Assembly: GCA_038049695.1 (NCBI GenBank) | Contig: CP142456.1 | Span: 66,367,922 to 66,431,921 of the forward strand | DNA length: 64,000 bases | Direction of reading: 5' to 3' | Origin: Cinnamomum chago | Taxonomy: Eukaryota > Streptophyta > Magnoliopsida > Laurales > Lauraceae | Shown: positions 12,430-24,434 of the stretch, one piece after another | Layout of the letters: each line of letters opens with the position of its first letter | Position numbering within the stretch: the stretch's first letter is position 1 | The notes under the pieces: generated by a model | The model's database searches: none | Told to the model about the DNA's origin: nothing | What the model saw: the letters and a program-made list of their open reading frames with translations, nothing else | Made by a program: the position numbers and the translations under genes

Positions 12430-15400
12430 ACTTTGTAAACAAATTCGTTGGCAACTTTAGGTTGACCACAGGAAAGTACTTATTTGAAAGACGATTGAAA
12501 AACTTAACAACTTTTGGATTAAGTAATTTATGATTTTTTTTTTGTCAAAAATCTCCAAGAACGTTTAGGATCTATTTGAAAAAGTTTCTTTCGGAGAATG
12601 TATCGGAGAATGTATTGGATAGAAGAAAATTGGAGAAGCAGATGAGAAGACATGTGATATCGAAATATCACGAGTCTCGTGATCGTAAATTAAAGGAAGT
12701 TTGGTATAAAAAAAAACCATGATATCGCATGGTCATGGCACTCAACACTTTATTTATTTATTTATTTATTTTGTGGGGTGAGGGTGGGCCGGTGGGGGAC
12801 CTCAATTTTTAATATTATTTTAACATAGCCTCTCCTCCTCCAAGACCTTGAAGTAGCAAAACCCTGCCCGACTGGCGAACCTGACCCACATCTTATTATA
12901 TGGGCTGGTAATGGGTCGGATAAATTCAACTCGCTAAGGGTAGTTTAGTAAAAGAAAGCCATGATATCGTGTGGTCCAGGCATCCAACAATTATTTTTGA
13001 AGATTATGTCATTGGGGGCTGGAAAACAAGAATAAGGTGTAGTTTTGGTAGAAATTAACAAAACCTGACCCGACTGGCATACCCCGGGTTGACCCATGTT
13101 GGATGTGGGTTTCGTAAGTTGGGTCATGTGTGGGTTGTGATTACTTGACCCATTTTCAAAATGGGTTGGATACGAGCTAACCTTCAACCAGTAGAAAATC
13201 ATGTCAACCCAACCAGTTGGCCACCTAAACCCAGAAATTTTCTACTTCCAAACTTACCTGTAAGTCTCATCTTAGGACATACTTTAATCTATATTCAAAT
13301 CAGGACAATGAGAGGAGCTCTGGCATTAAAAATGGACTCTCCAAAAATTAAAAATTAGGCTCATTGAATTATGACAGGTTCATTTGTGGCCCTTATTCAT
13401 GTGGCTTTTGGCAGCTTAAAATATCATAAAAGCATTTGGATGCTGCCATGTGCCATCCAACTACTTAGAAAGGTACAGAAAACAACTAGCAACTATTCTT
13501 AATAGAAAATTTATACAATTGTGAATTGTGCAAGGCTGTAAGATCAGAGATCCAATTGTGAATTGTGTCTGACTGATCTTGCTCATTATAACCAAATATA
13601 TATATAAATCATCCAACAGTCAAACCATGAAAGCCACTTGAGATTTTTTACTTTTTTGTCAGTAATAGGTCCACTTCCATCTCCATATATAGTAAGGCTA
13701 GTGGTTAGGCTGTTCATCAGTCAATGATCAGGAACCCAAATGACCCACTCCACAGACATGATATGGAATGTTTATATGATGGCCATCTATATGAATATCA
13801 TGTACTTAGATCCATTTCACAGTTATATATCTCAATCTGAAAGTTATTAATTTTGAATGAAATTAGGATCTTTTCAAATTTGAGGCAGCTTTAGTACCGA
13901 GGCTTGTTTTCTCGCTAGAAATTCAGAATGCTCTAGTATACACTAGAAAATTTGATTTTAGAACTTGGAGAATTCTACGTGCCAAATGTGACATCTTACC
14001 GGCTGTGTAACACTTTTTTGGAACTCCAGTAATCAAATTGGTTGCACAACACAGAGGGAAAAAAAGAAAGAAGAGAAATGTCAAACTAAGGAACCAAATC
14101 AAACCAAACACCATCAGCAAAATCAAACCAAACACCATCAGCAAGGATTTGATTAAATCTGATCTTATATGAAGATTAACCACATTATGTAGAGACACAA
14201 ACCTAGAACCATCCCTGCTATATATCTCTAGTACCAATTAGTTACCAAAGAAAAAAGACAAAAAAATAAAAAATAAAATAAAATAAAGAGAAATATTAAA
14301 ATAAACACCCAAACCTGATCAAACGCAATCTAACATATCACAATTCACTTAATGCCTGTATATTACAACACTATATCGGGTTTAAATGGAGACTCGCCTC
14401 GGGCTGGTTTGGCAGTGGTTTTCTTGGTTTGGGGTGGGTCTCGGTTTTGTTGCTAAACCCGACCTACCCTATATATATAATGTACGTTTATCTCTTATAT
14501 TAATGTTACAAACAAAACTCATGTGGTTCAAGTGGTGTTGGACATTAATTTGACACATGTGGGAAAAAAGGTGGTGTATTTTTTTTTTCCTTTGGGTAAA
14601 GAATCGTTAAGGACGTAATTGAAGTATTATGGTGTGTCTTTTTTTTTTTTTTGCCTAGGCTCATGAGAACTCGCATAGGGGAGGATGTAGGCACAACTCA
14701 CACATGTAATTAAGGTGATTGGAACTTGCACACGAGAGGAGATAGACACAACTCACACATGCTAGGTAGAGCATATTTGATATTGAATTACTATATATTT
14801 AATTTTGTTCATTCCATGCAAACTAATGGCTCTTTAGTTTCTAATTTGACTAGTTACTCTACCATTCCTTGGTTCCAAGAAGAAGAGGTTAATGGATGGC
14901 AGATACATGGAAACTTTTAGCACATTTGGTGGTACATGAGACCCTTATGATCATGACCATGAAAATCCAAGGCCAGTTTGAAAAAATCTTTTATTAGACA
15001 TTATCTCATGATGACAACAAGGAGGCCAATTATTCCCAAGATGAAAAAGGGAAGTTTCCTGTTTACTATCACTTATTTTTCGGATGACTTGGGCTTTCCT
15101 TCAAAGAAAACTAGACGAGAGGATAACACTTTCCTTTTGATAAATAAGGAAATGGTTTCCTTTTTACTATTACTCTTTTTGGATGACTTAGGCTTTCCTC
15201 TAAAGACAAACCAATAAAAAAGAAAGGAACCCAATATAAACAGCCGCAACAAAACAGCCAAGAAGCACCCACTGCATATCAATAAACACTAAAAAAACTC
15301 ACCAAAAAGGAAAAGAATAGCACTCAAAATTATCCAAATGTCGCTGAACATTTGCATCAAACTATCATCCCATCAGATGAAGCATGTTTTTTTTACAAGA

Positions 15401-17488
15401 TATAACTTTCAAAATCAGTTTCTAAACCTGATCACCTTTTTAATATGTGCTTCATCTAGCTAGCAGTGAATGCTTAACTTTAGTCCAAGTAATATCAATC
15501 TTCATAAATTCATCTAACTTGCAGATTGGGTGATCGGATTGGATGGCTACCAAGGGGGGTCAATCGACAACGAGGAGTTGGTCAATTCTTGAGCATGCTA
15601 CTCTTCCCACTTTAACTTGCACCGAGTAACTGCGTTGGTCAGAAGGATGAAGATCCATGGGTATCATACTCTTCCCTCTTGTGTGGGCTCTTAATATCAA
15701 CGGAGACGAGATGGTGTCCTTGTTATGTCCTGCATCTCTAACTATCAATCTAGACAATCCAATTTTACTCAGGATCTTGTAAGCTCTGAAAATCGATATG
15801 AAAAAACAAATATTTTTTTAACCATTTCCAACGAATGGCACTTACTTCACCAAACAAAAAGAAAATAAAAAATAATAAAATAATAACAATGGAACTTTGA
15901 AGCTGAATGAGAATCATTGCCTATATTTTTTTTAACCAAACACTCGCAGTGGGTACTTAGATTTGGATAAGACGGGGCCCATCTCACATCTCAATGTAGA
16001 ATGTCACCCCTCACGAGAAAAATATTCTAAAAACAAAGTGGCAAAAAATTCTAAAGACAAATTGACCTTCTTTATCTTCCTTTCGTTTACTATGTTAAAT
16101 ATATATATATATATATATATTTTAATTATGGTTTAGGGTGTACCATATTTGAAAAACAAAGTAGCAAAAATGGTAATTCTCTAAATAAATTGGCTACTTT
16201 ATTAATCTCTCTTTAGTTTACTATCAAAAAAATATATATTTTAGGATTTATGATTTAGGATTTCGGGTTACAGAATTGACTATTTAAAACACAATCAGTT
16301 TTAGCATTTAGGGTTTTCTTAAAATGAATGAAGTACTAGGACAAACTACCCAGTGTAACATTTTATTCATATTTTCTAAATTTTTTTTGAATCTTTTATG
16401 TTTGAAGATTGAAGGGCTACCTTAAGCACATCTAAACCATTCATCAAGACAGTGTTCTTTAGTTTTGTTATCTCCACAATCATTTCACTCAACTACCAGA
16501 AACATTTCGTCGAAAAGTATAAAAAATTAAAAGTAATCCAATCCTGATTGTCCAATCTAATGCTAAATATCTTTCTGCTGATTGAAGAAAAACTTCATTT
16601 GATGATGGATGGCCAACTTCACATGAATCTATACCTAAAAGTCAAGGCCTATTGTATAAAATTGTGCTTTATTAGAGAGAATAATTTATTTTAATAATTA
16701 AATACGTTTTTTCTCGAGCTAGCAGTGAATTGCACTCCAATTAAAGTGGATCTAGCATTTGCTAGGTCGAAAAGAGTTGAAGTATCATGAGAACAGTTTG
16801 GATCTTTGACCGTTCAATTTGAGCCCCCTTGACCTTTTTGATAGGGTCATCTTATCACTCCCTTCTTAAATGATATCTTTCTTAATTAATAATATATTGC
16901 ATTTTCAAAATATTTTATAAACTAAGTATTTTACAATAAAGCTTGATAAAATAGTAGAAATTTAAGAAATCAATTTTTTTAACATAGCTTCTATTCATTT
17001 TCAAATTTTTTACTCATTTAAAATAACTTATTTTTTTGTGAGACTATATATATATATTCCAATAACATTCAAAGAAAGCCTGAATTTGAAAAAATCAAGG
17101 ATTAAACTTTAGAGCTGTTAAATCAATGATTAGGATAATCTGGTGGGCTGATGTTCCAATATTCCTTCATGTACATGAGGAGACACCTCCATATGCACCT
17201 TCTCATTAATAAAATTTACACTAAAGTGGCTCTACCAGCTGCATGCACTGTGTATAAGTTTTATGTAGTCTGCTTATGAGAGGATTTTATCCTATAAATA
17301 GAGGAGGCATGGCATATTTGCGGCAATCAGATAACGTAGAAACTTATTGATTGCCTATTAAAAAGAAAAAACCAATTCATTGTAAATTCTAAACATCCAA
17401 TTTAAAGTCATACTATGAAATTAAAATGAAATATAATATAATATAAAATAGAAACCAAAAAACAACTATTACTCTTACCTATCCACTT
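12430..17488. other. Intergenic, no gene recognised
   Basis: AT-rich sequence with (TTTA)n near 12750, a 24-bp tandem repeat AATCAAACCAAACACCATCA-type at 14097-14144, poly-T runs near 14640 and (TA)n at 16098-16120. The open frames are short and match no family I recognise. Confidence 0.55.
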
Positions 17489-17771
17489 GGGCCCATTTGG
17501 CAATTTACCACTAAAGTAAAAGTAATGTAAAGCATTAAATCAAGAGAGAATAAAATATAGGGGAGGGGGGGTAATGAAGGTATTTTGTCTTTAGTGGATT
17601 GGTAAAGAATTTTTTTGACTTTTTGTGTAAAAAGTAATTGATTTGTTACTTTTTTATTTTTGAAAAGAAAATGAGGAAATTTTGAAGATGTATATTTTTG
17701 ATGTGACCCTTTGTTTGAAAAATGAAATATTTACATCATTTTTTCTAACCTAATAAATTATCATACGTGCC
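17489..17771 (+). mobile_element. MITE family 1, copy A
   Basis: This segment shares with 30782-31093 and 31236-31528, in the same orientation, a 5' end GGGCCCATTTGGCAATT, an internal AAATCAAGAGA-GAATAAAATATA block, a GGTATTTTGT-TTTAGT block, a TTTTGATRTGACC block and a 3' end in ACGTGCC/ACACGCC. Termini of the GGGC..GTTTGG type suggest a hAT or PIF/Harbinger MITE. No clear target duplication. It ends about 470 bp upstream of the FLA start codon. Confidence 0.65.
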
Positions 17772-17878
17772 TAATTAGTGGAGTAGTATAAGGTGTGGGT
17801 TAACTCCCTTACCTCTTGTGTCGTTAGAATCTCACCTTAAATTGCTCGGGCGTGAGGGAGATAACCTTGTCGTAAAAA

Positions 17879-17907
17879 TAAAAATAAAAATAAAAATAAA
17901 AAAACCC
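17879..17907. repeat. (AAAAT)n microsatellite
   Basis: Several TAAAAA units, possibly the tail of an old retroposon whose body would be 17775-17878. The body itself is not diagnostic. Confidence 0.5.
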
Positions 17908-17938
17908 CTCCTATTTTTACCTGTGCATCATTCATGAT

Positions 17939-17999
17939 AAGACTGCTCATTTCTCTTTTTTTTTTTAAATAAAATAAAATAAAATAAAAGACTGCTCAT
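17939..17999. repeat. 12-bp direct repeat flanking a T/A-rich block upstream of the FLA gene
   Basis: AAGACTGCTCAT occurs at 17939-17950 and 17988-17999, on either side of an oligo-T plus (AAAAT)n block. It looks like a small retroposed tail with a target duplication, or a slipped local duplication. It lies about 245 bp before the start codon, in the presumed promoter. No clear TATA box was found there. Confidence 0.5.
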
Positions 18000-18242
18000 A
18001 ACATCCAATCCATCTCTAGACAGATATTGTGTAACCCACAAACTCCAGATCTGAGCCACATTCCATCTGGGATGGAAAGTGGGCCCCACAACATGCTTAT
18101 GTCATAAACGTCAAATATGCTTTAATTTGGGGAACATCTCAAACTCCATGGCCAGCTCATTCCAACATATTCCACCTCCTCCTTGCCTCACCTTATCCCT
18201 TAAATCCCCACCACCCTCCATCTCCAACCCCACCAATCTCCA

Positions 18243-18995
18243 ATGGCTTCTCTCTCCCCCCTCTCTCTCATCCTCCTCTTCCTCACCCCATCTCTCCTCC
18301 ACACCACTCCCCATGTTCAAGCCCAATCTGCTCCATCTCCATCACCTTCCCCTCTCAACCTCACAGGCATTCTAGATAAGGCAGGCCAGTACACCACCCT
18401 AATCCGCCTTTTGGGCACGACCGAAGTGGGCTCCCAGATCGTAAACCAGCTCAACAATTCAAACCAGGGTCTCACCCTTTTGGCCCCCACAGACAATGCC
18501 TTCAACAACCTCAAGCCAGGCACCCTCAACGGCCTCTCCCAGCAGCAGCAGGTGGCCCTCCTCCTCTACCACGTCCTCCCCCAGTTCTACTCCATGAACT
18601 CGTTCCAGACAGTAAGCAACCCGGTCAGGACTCAGGCCACCGGCAATGATGGCGGGCTCTACTACCTCAACTTCACCACTTCTGCTAACCAGGTCAATGT
18701 ATCGACTGGAATTGTGGAGACCCAGATCAATAATGCTCTCAGATCTCAGCCACCGCTTGCTGTTTACCAACTGGATCTGGTGCTACTGCCTTTGGATTTG
18801 TTTGGGGCAAAGCCGCCTGCGTCGGCTCCATCACCGTCTTCGACGGTGAAGAATTCGCCTTCAACGTCCCAAGGGTCGAGTGGAGGGCCGTCGGCATCGG
18901 GGAAAACTCCGGCGAATGGAGGAGGCTTGGGAAGGAGTGGAGGGTGGAGTTTGGTTTTTGGGGTTGGGTTGATGGTTTTGGGGAGTGTTTTTTGA
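18243..18995 (+). CDS. Fasciclin-like arabinogalactan protein, single FAS1 domain (FLA11/FLA12-like)
   Basis: A secreted, GPI-anchored cell-wall/plasma-membrane glycoprotein. Relatives in this subgroup act in secondary-wall and stem mechanics in fibres and xylem. Residues 1-27 form a signal peptide (hydrophobic core SLILLFLTPSLL). Residues 29-38 are a Ser/Pro run suited to Hyp-O-arabinogalactan. The FAS1 domain spans about 38-188, with H1 motif TLLAPTDNAF (79-87 region), the central Tyr-His pair (109-110) in LLLYHVLPQF, and H2 motif AVYQLDLVLLPLDLF (173-187). N-glycosylation sequons are at N39, N71, N143 and N152. A second AGP tract (PPASAPSPSS, 191-200) and a Ser/Gly/Pro stretch precede a hydrophobic GPI-attachment tail (about 235-250). 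The 250-residue length and lack of introns are normal for group A FLAs. The start is the first ATG of the frame with a proper signal peptide. High GC against its surroundings is typical of a plant exon. The match to FLA11/12 is family-level; orthology is not established. Confidence 0.95.
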   Translation: MASLSPLSLILLFLTPSLLHTTPHVQAQSAPSPSPSPLNLTGILDKAGQYTTLIRLLGTTEVGSQIVNQLNNSNQGLTLLAPTDNAFNNLKPGTLNGLSQQQQVALLLYHVLPQFYSMNSFQTVSNPVRTQATGNDGGLYYLNFTTSANQVNVSTGIVETQINNALRSQPPLAVYQLDLVLLPLDLFGAKPPASAPSPSSTVKNSPSTSQGSSGGPSASGKTPANGGGLGRSGGWSLVFGVGLMVLGSVF

Positions 18996-19682
18996 TGTGA
19001 GAGTGTGCATGGATGGAATGATGGATGATGATGGTTTTTTTTTTTTTTTTTTTTTTTTATAATAATGTTGCGAGTTTGATGGGGTGGACCTTGGGGTTGT
19101 TCATACAATTTGTGCTCTTTGTGATTTTTCACTTGCACCATGTTATGGTTTTTCATTATTTTACATTGATTGATTGATATTGTCTTTTTTATTTTTTTAT
19201 TTTTAATTTTCAGTTCATGTGAGTCTCTCTCTATTTGCAATATTTGATTCAATTAAGGTAATTGTATAGATAAAACAAGGAATGGACTACACAATAATGT
19301 AACTTAATTAATGCCAATTAGAGGAATAGTGGGGATGGCCTCCAAAATATTAGACTTATCACACATTTGTAACACTTAATTTAAGCTTTTCAAAGTTTAA
19401 TGGTATTTTTTAAAACATTTTCCTTTTCTTGATAGATCTAGTCACAGTCAAATTGTAGCCCATTATAATTCATGGGAGATAGTGAGTGGATGATCAACTT
19501 TTTTACTTCTTTTTTGTACGCAGCTGGGACCTAAAAGAAAGTTCGCATGCATAGGGTAAAGCAGCCCACTCAAATGAGAAATGAAGTGATTTAGTGTGGG
19601 TTCAAAGTAAGAACTAACTCTCCTTACCACTTGGATAAGAAACTATTCTTAAGTGGATGAGCAACTTGTAGCCGATATATAA

Positions 19683-19723
<41 letters not shown>

Positions 19724-20094
19724 TGGATTGATCCTACTTGAGCTCTCAAATTGGAGGTGGAGGGAGACATCATTCAGCCGACAGTACAAGCAAATATTAA
19801 ATTAGTTTGTTTTGGCTTAACCATGTTGTGATTATATATATTTTCAGTCAATTTAGACAGATCCGCATTGAAAGGTTATAGCATATTGTGATTTGACATG
19901 TGTGGGGTCCACTTTATTGACTCAACTCACGTAATAGTCCTTATGATGCTCACCTAAACTTGTAGCTAGTTTTAAAATGACATCAAATCCACTTTGTTGG
20001 ATTGATCATTTCTCAATTTGGATGTATATATAGGAAATTAGAGATGAATTTAAAGAGATATAAGATTTTAAGTAATTGTATTCTAATCTAGAGC
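18996..20094. other. FLA 3' flank and intergenic DNA
   Basis: The 3' UTR probably includes the T run at 19037-19059 and ends within a few hundred bases; TATAATAATG near 19058 and GT-rich DNA after it could serve polyadenylation. (GA)n lies at 19687-19720. No other gene recognised. Confidence 0.5.
19687..19720. repeat. (GA)n microsatellite
   Basis: About 16 GA units. Confidence 0.9.
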
Positions 20095-21055
20095 ACGTTT
20101 GGCAAATGTCTGATTTCCCAATTTTGAAGAAAATCCACGTTTGGTTTTTCAGAGTAAAGGCCATAAAGAATTCTCTCACTCAGTGCATTTAAATATTTAG
20201 AGCGTCAAAACTTCCCCGTGGGATTTCGCAAGACATTGAAGGAAAATGAAGCTACAATGCGCATGCACACTGGTTTTAAATTCGCCCCTTTTTTTCCTCA
20301 ATCTATTTTATTTTTCTACATCCCACAATGATGATCTGAGCCGTTAATCATCTTTGAAGATCCAAAAAGGCTAACTGGTCAAAATATCAGCTGTTGACTC
20401 CTCCTAGATTCTAAGATATTCTCAAAAAGTCCAGACCGCTGGATCATGATTTTTGAAACTCTGCTGGGCCTATTTATAAGATCAGAAGTGTCCAGACTCT
20501 TCAAAAGGCCTAAAATGACTATGGGTTCAGTTCCGGCAGCGTAATTTTTTATGGATCATGAAAAAGTTGCCCAAAATTCCTCATCATTAATTTCACACGG
20601 TGCGAAAAATAGAAGTAGCTTGGTTTTGCTTTTATCTTTTGCTTCTTATGGGCCCCAAAATCATGATCTAAACCATATGTATTGTTTCCAAAAGACCAAA
20701 CATGACTAGGGGCTTAAATTTCAACCATTGATGCATCCTGAATTTAGAGATATTTGCAAGAAAACTCACACCATGAAATATTATTATTTTTGTTATTGTG
20801 GGCCCCCTTTGCACGATCCGGTAGAGAATCTCTAAAGAACCATAAGCAGTTATGGGGTAAAAGCTTAGATCTTGAGTTTTCAAGGATTTTGAAAAAATAA
20901 AAATAAAAAACTTATAACCATTGGATCACACATCCTACAAATGGTAGGATTCCTCTCTATTTAGCAAACTTGTAACTATCCTCATAATTCATAAATCCTC
21001 TTTGATGATATATTAGCGGATTTCTCTCTATTTACCAAACATGCCCTCAAGCAAA
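20095..21055. mobile_element. Candidate TIR element, about 0.96 kb, no coding capacity
   Basis: The left end AGCACGTTTGGCAAAT is inverted at the right end (ATTTACCAAACATGCCCT), with three mismatches. Such ends are common in hAT and PIF/Harbinger MITEs. Flanking trinucleotides (CTA and TCA) do not match, so the superfamily and exact ends are open. Confidence 0.45.
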
Positions 21056-21328
21056 AACTAGGATAAAAGAATTTTTTTTTTTTCCAAATGTGAAGATTAC
21101 ACTCTCTTTTTTTCTAGTGAAAATCTTTTATTAATTAAAACTTGCATTTAACTATCTAATAATCAGTAGTTGTTGTTGTTATTATTATTATTATTATTAT
21201 TATAAACTCTTTCGCAATAATTTATCTTATATTGTTTTTTCCATTCTTAGGGAAATGATTATGTAGAGACGATCAAGTTTTCTTCTCTTTTCTCCATTAT
21301 GACTAGATCAAATGACATTTTATTTCCT

Positions 21329-21508
21329 AAGAGGTAGTTCAGTTGGCCTACGACCACGGTTTGCACCCGAAAATTATAAGTTCGAAATTGTACTACCACA
21401 CACGGGCTTTAGGGAGTTTAACCAGCTTCCTTCTGAGGTCGGAGTGATTAGTCCAGTCAAAAGGATTGGAAACCCTCCGATAGCAAAAAAAAAAGAAAAA
21501 AGGAAAGG
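21329..21508 (+). mobile_element. Candidate tRNA-derived SINE
   Basis: TAGTTCAGTTGG (21335-21346) matches the tRNA A-box TAGCTCAGTTGG at 11 of 12 bases. AGTTCGAAATT about 45 bp later is a degenerate B box. The unit ends in an A-rich tail (21485-21505). Length and order (A box, B box, body, A tail) fit a plant SINE. No clear target duplication is visible. It is not a functional tRNA: no acceptor stem pairs. Confidence 0.5.
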
Positions 21509-21509
21509 C

Positions 21510-23310
21510 CCTTCTATTGGATGGTTCATGAATGCATTCCTTTTCCTTGTATCCTTCATAATCACCTGCCAAGTCACATAATCATGTGATCATCCAAATC
21601 TGAGTGACTTTTTGGAGCATCATATCAACTATATTGAAATCATTGAACTATGGGCCCACATGGTATTGGTCTGTAATTTTTGAGATTGGGAATCCAAAAC
21701 TGTTGAAGTACAATAAAAATTCATGGGATTTTCAGATCCTGTACAGGACCATAGTTTTTTTACCCCTTTTTTTTTCATAGAACGAAGTTCTTTTGTATAG
21801 TTAATTGCAACTGTAATTTTGGTCACAGAAGATTCACATGGAGCCTGCAATACAAATTGCGAAGTCAAATCACAAAGGTTAATTAAGGAGCTAAAATAAT
21901 GCACATGAACTGATAGCCCATAGAGTGTAAACGTGGCTTCTATCAAATCCGTTGACCAGATATTTTGAAAATCTTATATTTACTTTTTATATATTGGCTT
22001 CTTCAGATTTTTTTTAATTTTCTTTTTCCTTGCTCTGCTGTCACTCATGGACATGGTTTTGAAACTTGGGTGCAACTTGGGTCAGGTTCAACACCCACAT
22101 GTCTCAGCCAGCTTGACTAAAAGTTATAATTTGGACGGGCCTGTTTGGGTTTAGATAAGCATGACCTAGATGGAATTCAGATGGGGTTTGAGTTTGGGCT
22201 TGGGCACCCAACTTATCTATATCATAATTTGTACACTTCTCATATATGAAAACTATACATTTGTAATAGTAATGTCCTTTGAAAGGTAAACCTAGCCTAA
22301 AATTTTTGGTGGATGACTGGACCTGAGTCAACTGGAATTGCCACAGGGTAGGGAGTTTACAATTTAGGCTGACTTTTGGTCAAGTGTTGGGCTCTTGTAT
22401 CGTCTTCTGTTGGTGTACTTTTTGGTAGGAAATTTACAATTTATGCGGGGGAAAAGAGTACTTACACATGTGGGGAGAGAGACACACAAGAAGAGAACCA
22501 GTTTAGACGGGGTGTGAGTACTCTCACACATGTGAGGAGTGAGAACTGGCACATGGGCTTACTCTTTTTTGGCCTTTTGACTTACCATATATATGAACTC
22601 AACGCCAACCCAACCTGATTCATCATCATATGATCCACCAATCCAGCTCGAACCTGATATGGTTATAAAGGGGCCGGGCCTTCTAACTTTTGAGTTGGTT
22701 TTGGGCTACATTTTTAACTGATTAAAAACATAGTCCAGTTAGGATTTGAACCAAAAAAAAAAAAAAAAACATGAAAAAGTTTCAGTTCCAGACACTAACA
22801 TACATAAAGCCCAGACCCTTTCAGTTTTATAGTTGGAGCTGGTGCCTGGACTGGCCATTCTAAAATGACCTGGGATTTGCTAATTGATAGGCTACTGTTT
22901 GGGACAGGGCTAGGGTTGCAACTTGGTTGGATCTGAACAGTTATTGGCCCAACCCATTTCCAGCTAGAATTGCATGGCCCAAATTGTAAATGCCTCAGCA
23001 AGATCAATTCGGATTTGCTTGGGTCTGAGGGTACAAAACCAGGGCTGGCTTTATCAAATCAGGAAAAGCACTCGTTTTACGCCTCAAAAATGCAAAACAT
23101 AAAGCCCCATAATAGCAACTGGCATATTTTTAAATTCCAAAACAACAACTGACATTATTTTATTTCTCCTAAAAAATAAGGCCCCATAATAACTTTCTTT
23201 TGAGAAGATACAATCAAGATCTTCATTTCATCTTGCCTAACCACTTCTCCAAATCACCCACCATAGAAATATCTGTCAATTTCTTGTCTTCCGGGCCCCC
23301 CCTCTCTCTT
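21510..23310. other. Intergenic, no gene recognised
   Basis: AT-rich DNA with no credible reading frame. It contains TGGGCC-rich phrases typical of old retrotransposon debris and an A run at 22753-22769. Confidence 0.5.
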
Positions 23311-23452
23311 TATATATATATATATATATATATCACCGTAAGTTGTTGGTATTAGATATGGATGTAAGGGCCCCCACCTTATCTCTCATAGTAAGGTAAG
23401 AGCATCTCTCATAGGAGAATTTCCCTATATAAATATATATATATATAGGGAT
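23311..23452. mobile_element. Half-copy of the 23453-23615 foldback MITE, with flanking (TA)n
   Basis: After (TA)n at 23311-23333, sequence near 23340-23425 (GGATGTAAGGGCCCCCACC, CATCTCTCATAGGAGAA) resembles the right arm of the adjacent palindrome. It appears to be an older, diverged partial copy. Confidence 0.5.
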
Positions 23453-23615
23453 GTGCTCCTATGAGAGACACTCTCACCGAGTTTGTGAGAGATGGGTGGG
23501 GGCCCTCATATTTAAGTTGGGGGTCCTTGCATTTAAGTTGGTGAGAGTGGATATGGAAGTGAGGGCTCCCACCCATCTCTCACAAACTTGGTGAGAGTGT
23601 CTCTCATAGGAGCAC
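23453..23615. mobile_element. Foldback MITE inserted in a TA microsatellite
   Basis: A nearly perfect 163-bp palindrome. Both arms begin GTGCTCCTATGAGAGACACT and continue with few mismatches for about 65 bases, leaving a short centre. (TA)n tracts lie on both sides (23431-23446 and 23620-23656), so the target was probably TA repeat DNA. No coding capacity. Confidence 0.75.
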
Positions 23616-23659
<44 letters not shown>

Positions 23660-24321
23660 CCTCTCTCTATACACTTTAATAAGGTTTGACCAATGCTTGA
23701 AGCTTTAGCTTCCGAGAGAGTTGTGACTTAATTACTAATAGCAAAAACATGAAACCCCATAATAGCAACTGCAATCGTTTCAAATTTCAAAAAAAAAAAA
23801 AAAAACCGACTTAATTCGTAATTTTACACCACAAAAAGCAAGAAAAATAGATTTTAAATAAAATATTTATAATAATTTTAAAAAATAAAAAAGGCATCAT
23901 TCAAGGTTTTTGCTTCAGGCTTCAAATTGTGTTGAGCCGGCCCTCTACACAACTTTGTTGGATTCGGTTTGTACTCTAAGGGTGTAAACTTAAAAAATAT
24001 GCATAATTCCTATATAGGTATAGTGTCTATGCTATGTATTCTACAATACATATGCATACATTTATCTACAAGCCGGGTACCTAAAGCCCAAACCCGAACA
24101 CAGCCCGAATTACTCACGGGCTTCAAAATGCAGACCAGCGCCTGACCCAAAACTGAGCAATATCCAACCAAAACTGCCCCATTTTGTATGCCTATCAGTC
24201 CTACTACTACATGCTGTGGTTTTCAATCAAACATTGATTCTTCTAATTTTGAAACTATAAAGCAAAAGCTTTTACCTTTTTCAAGGCAATCAACTGGAAG
24301 TCTTGTTTATTTAAAGAGTGC

Positions 24322-24434
24322 GAATCCCCTGTTTCTGTTCCATCCTATCACAGTGCGCCATATAAGCCTTTGCTTCAACGAAACAGGGGAATACTTATAT
24401 GGCGCTCTGTGATTGGATGAAACAGTATTCCCCT
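24322..24434. repeat. Inverted repeat, about 45-bp arms
   Basis: The left arm (AATCCCCTGTTTC...GCGCCATATAAG) is inverted in CTTATATGGCGC...GAAACAGTATTCCCC with a few mismatches and a centre of about 26 bp. CTTCAACGAAAC is also directly repeated in the centre and after the right arm. Probably a small foldback element. Confidence 0.6.

Noticed and set aside
12630-12655. miR164-like word TGGAGAAGCAG
   Set aside because: Only the first 11 bases match and no hairpin with a complementary arm is present.
21331-21400. tRNA gene
   Set aside because: A and B boxes resemble a tRNA but the acceptor and anticodon stems do not pair; better as a SINE head.
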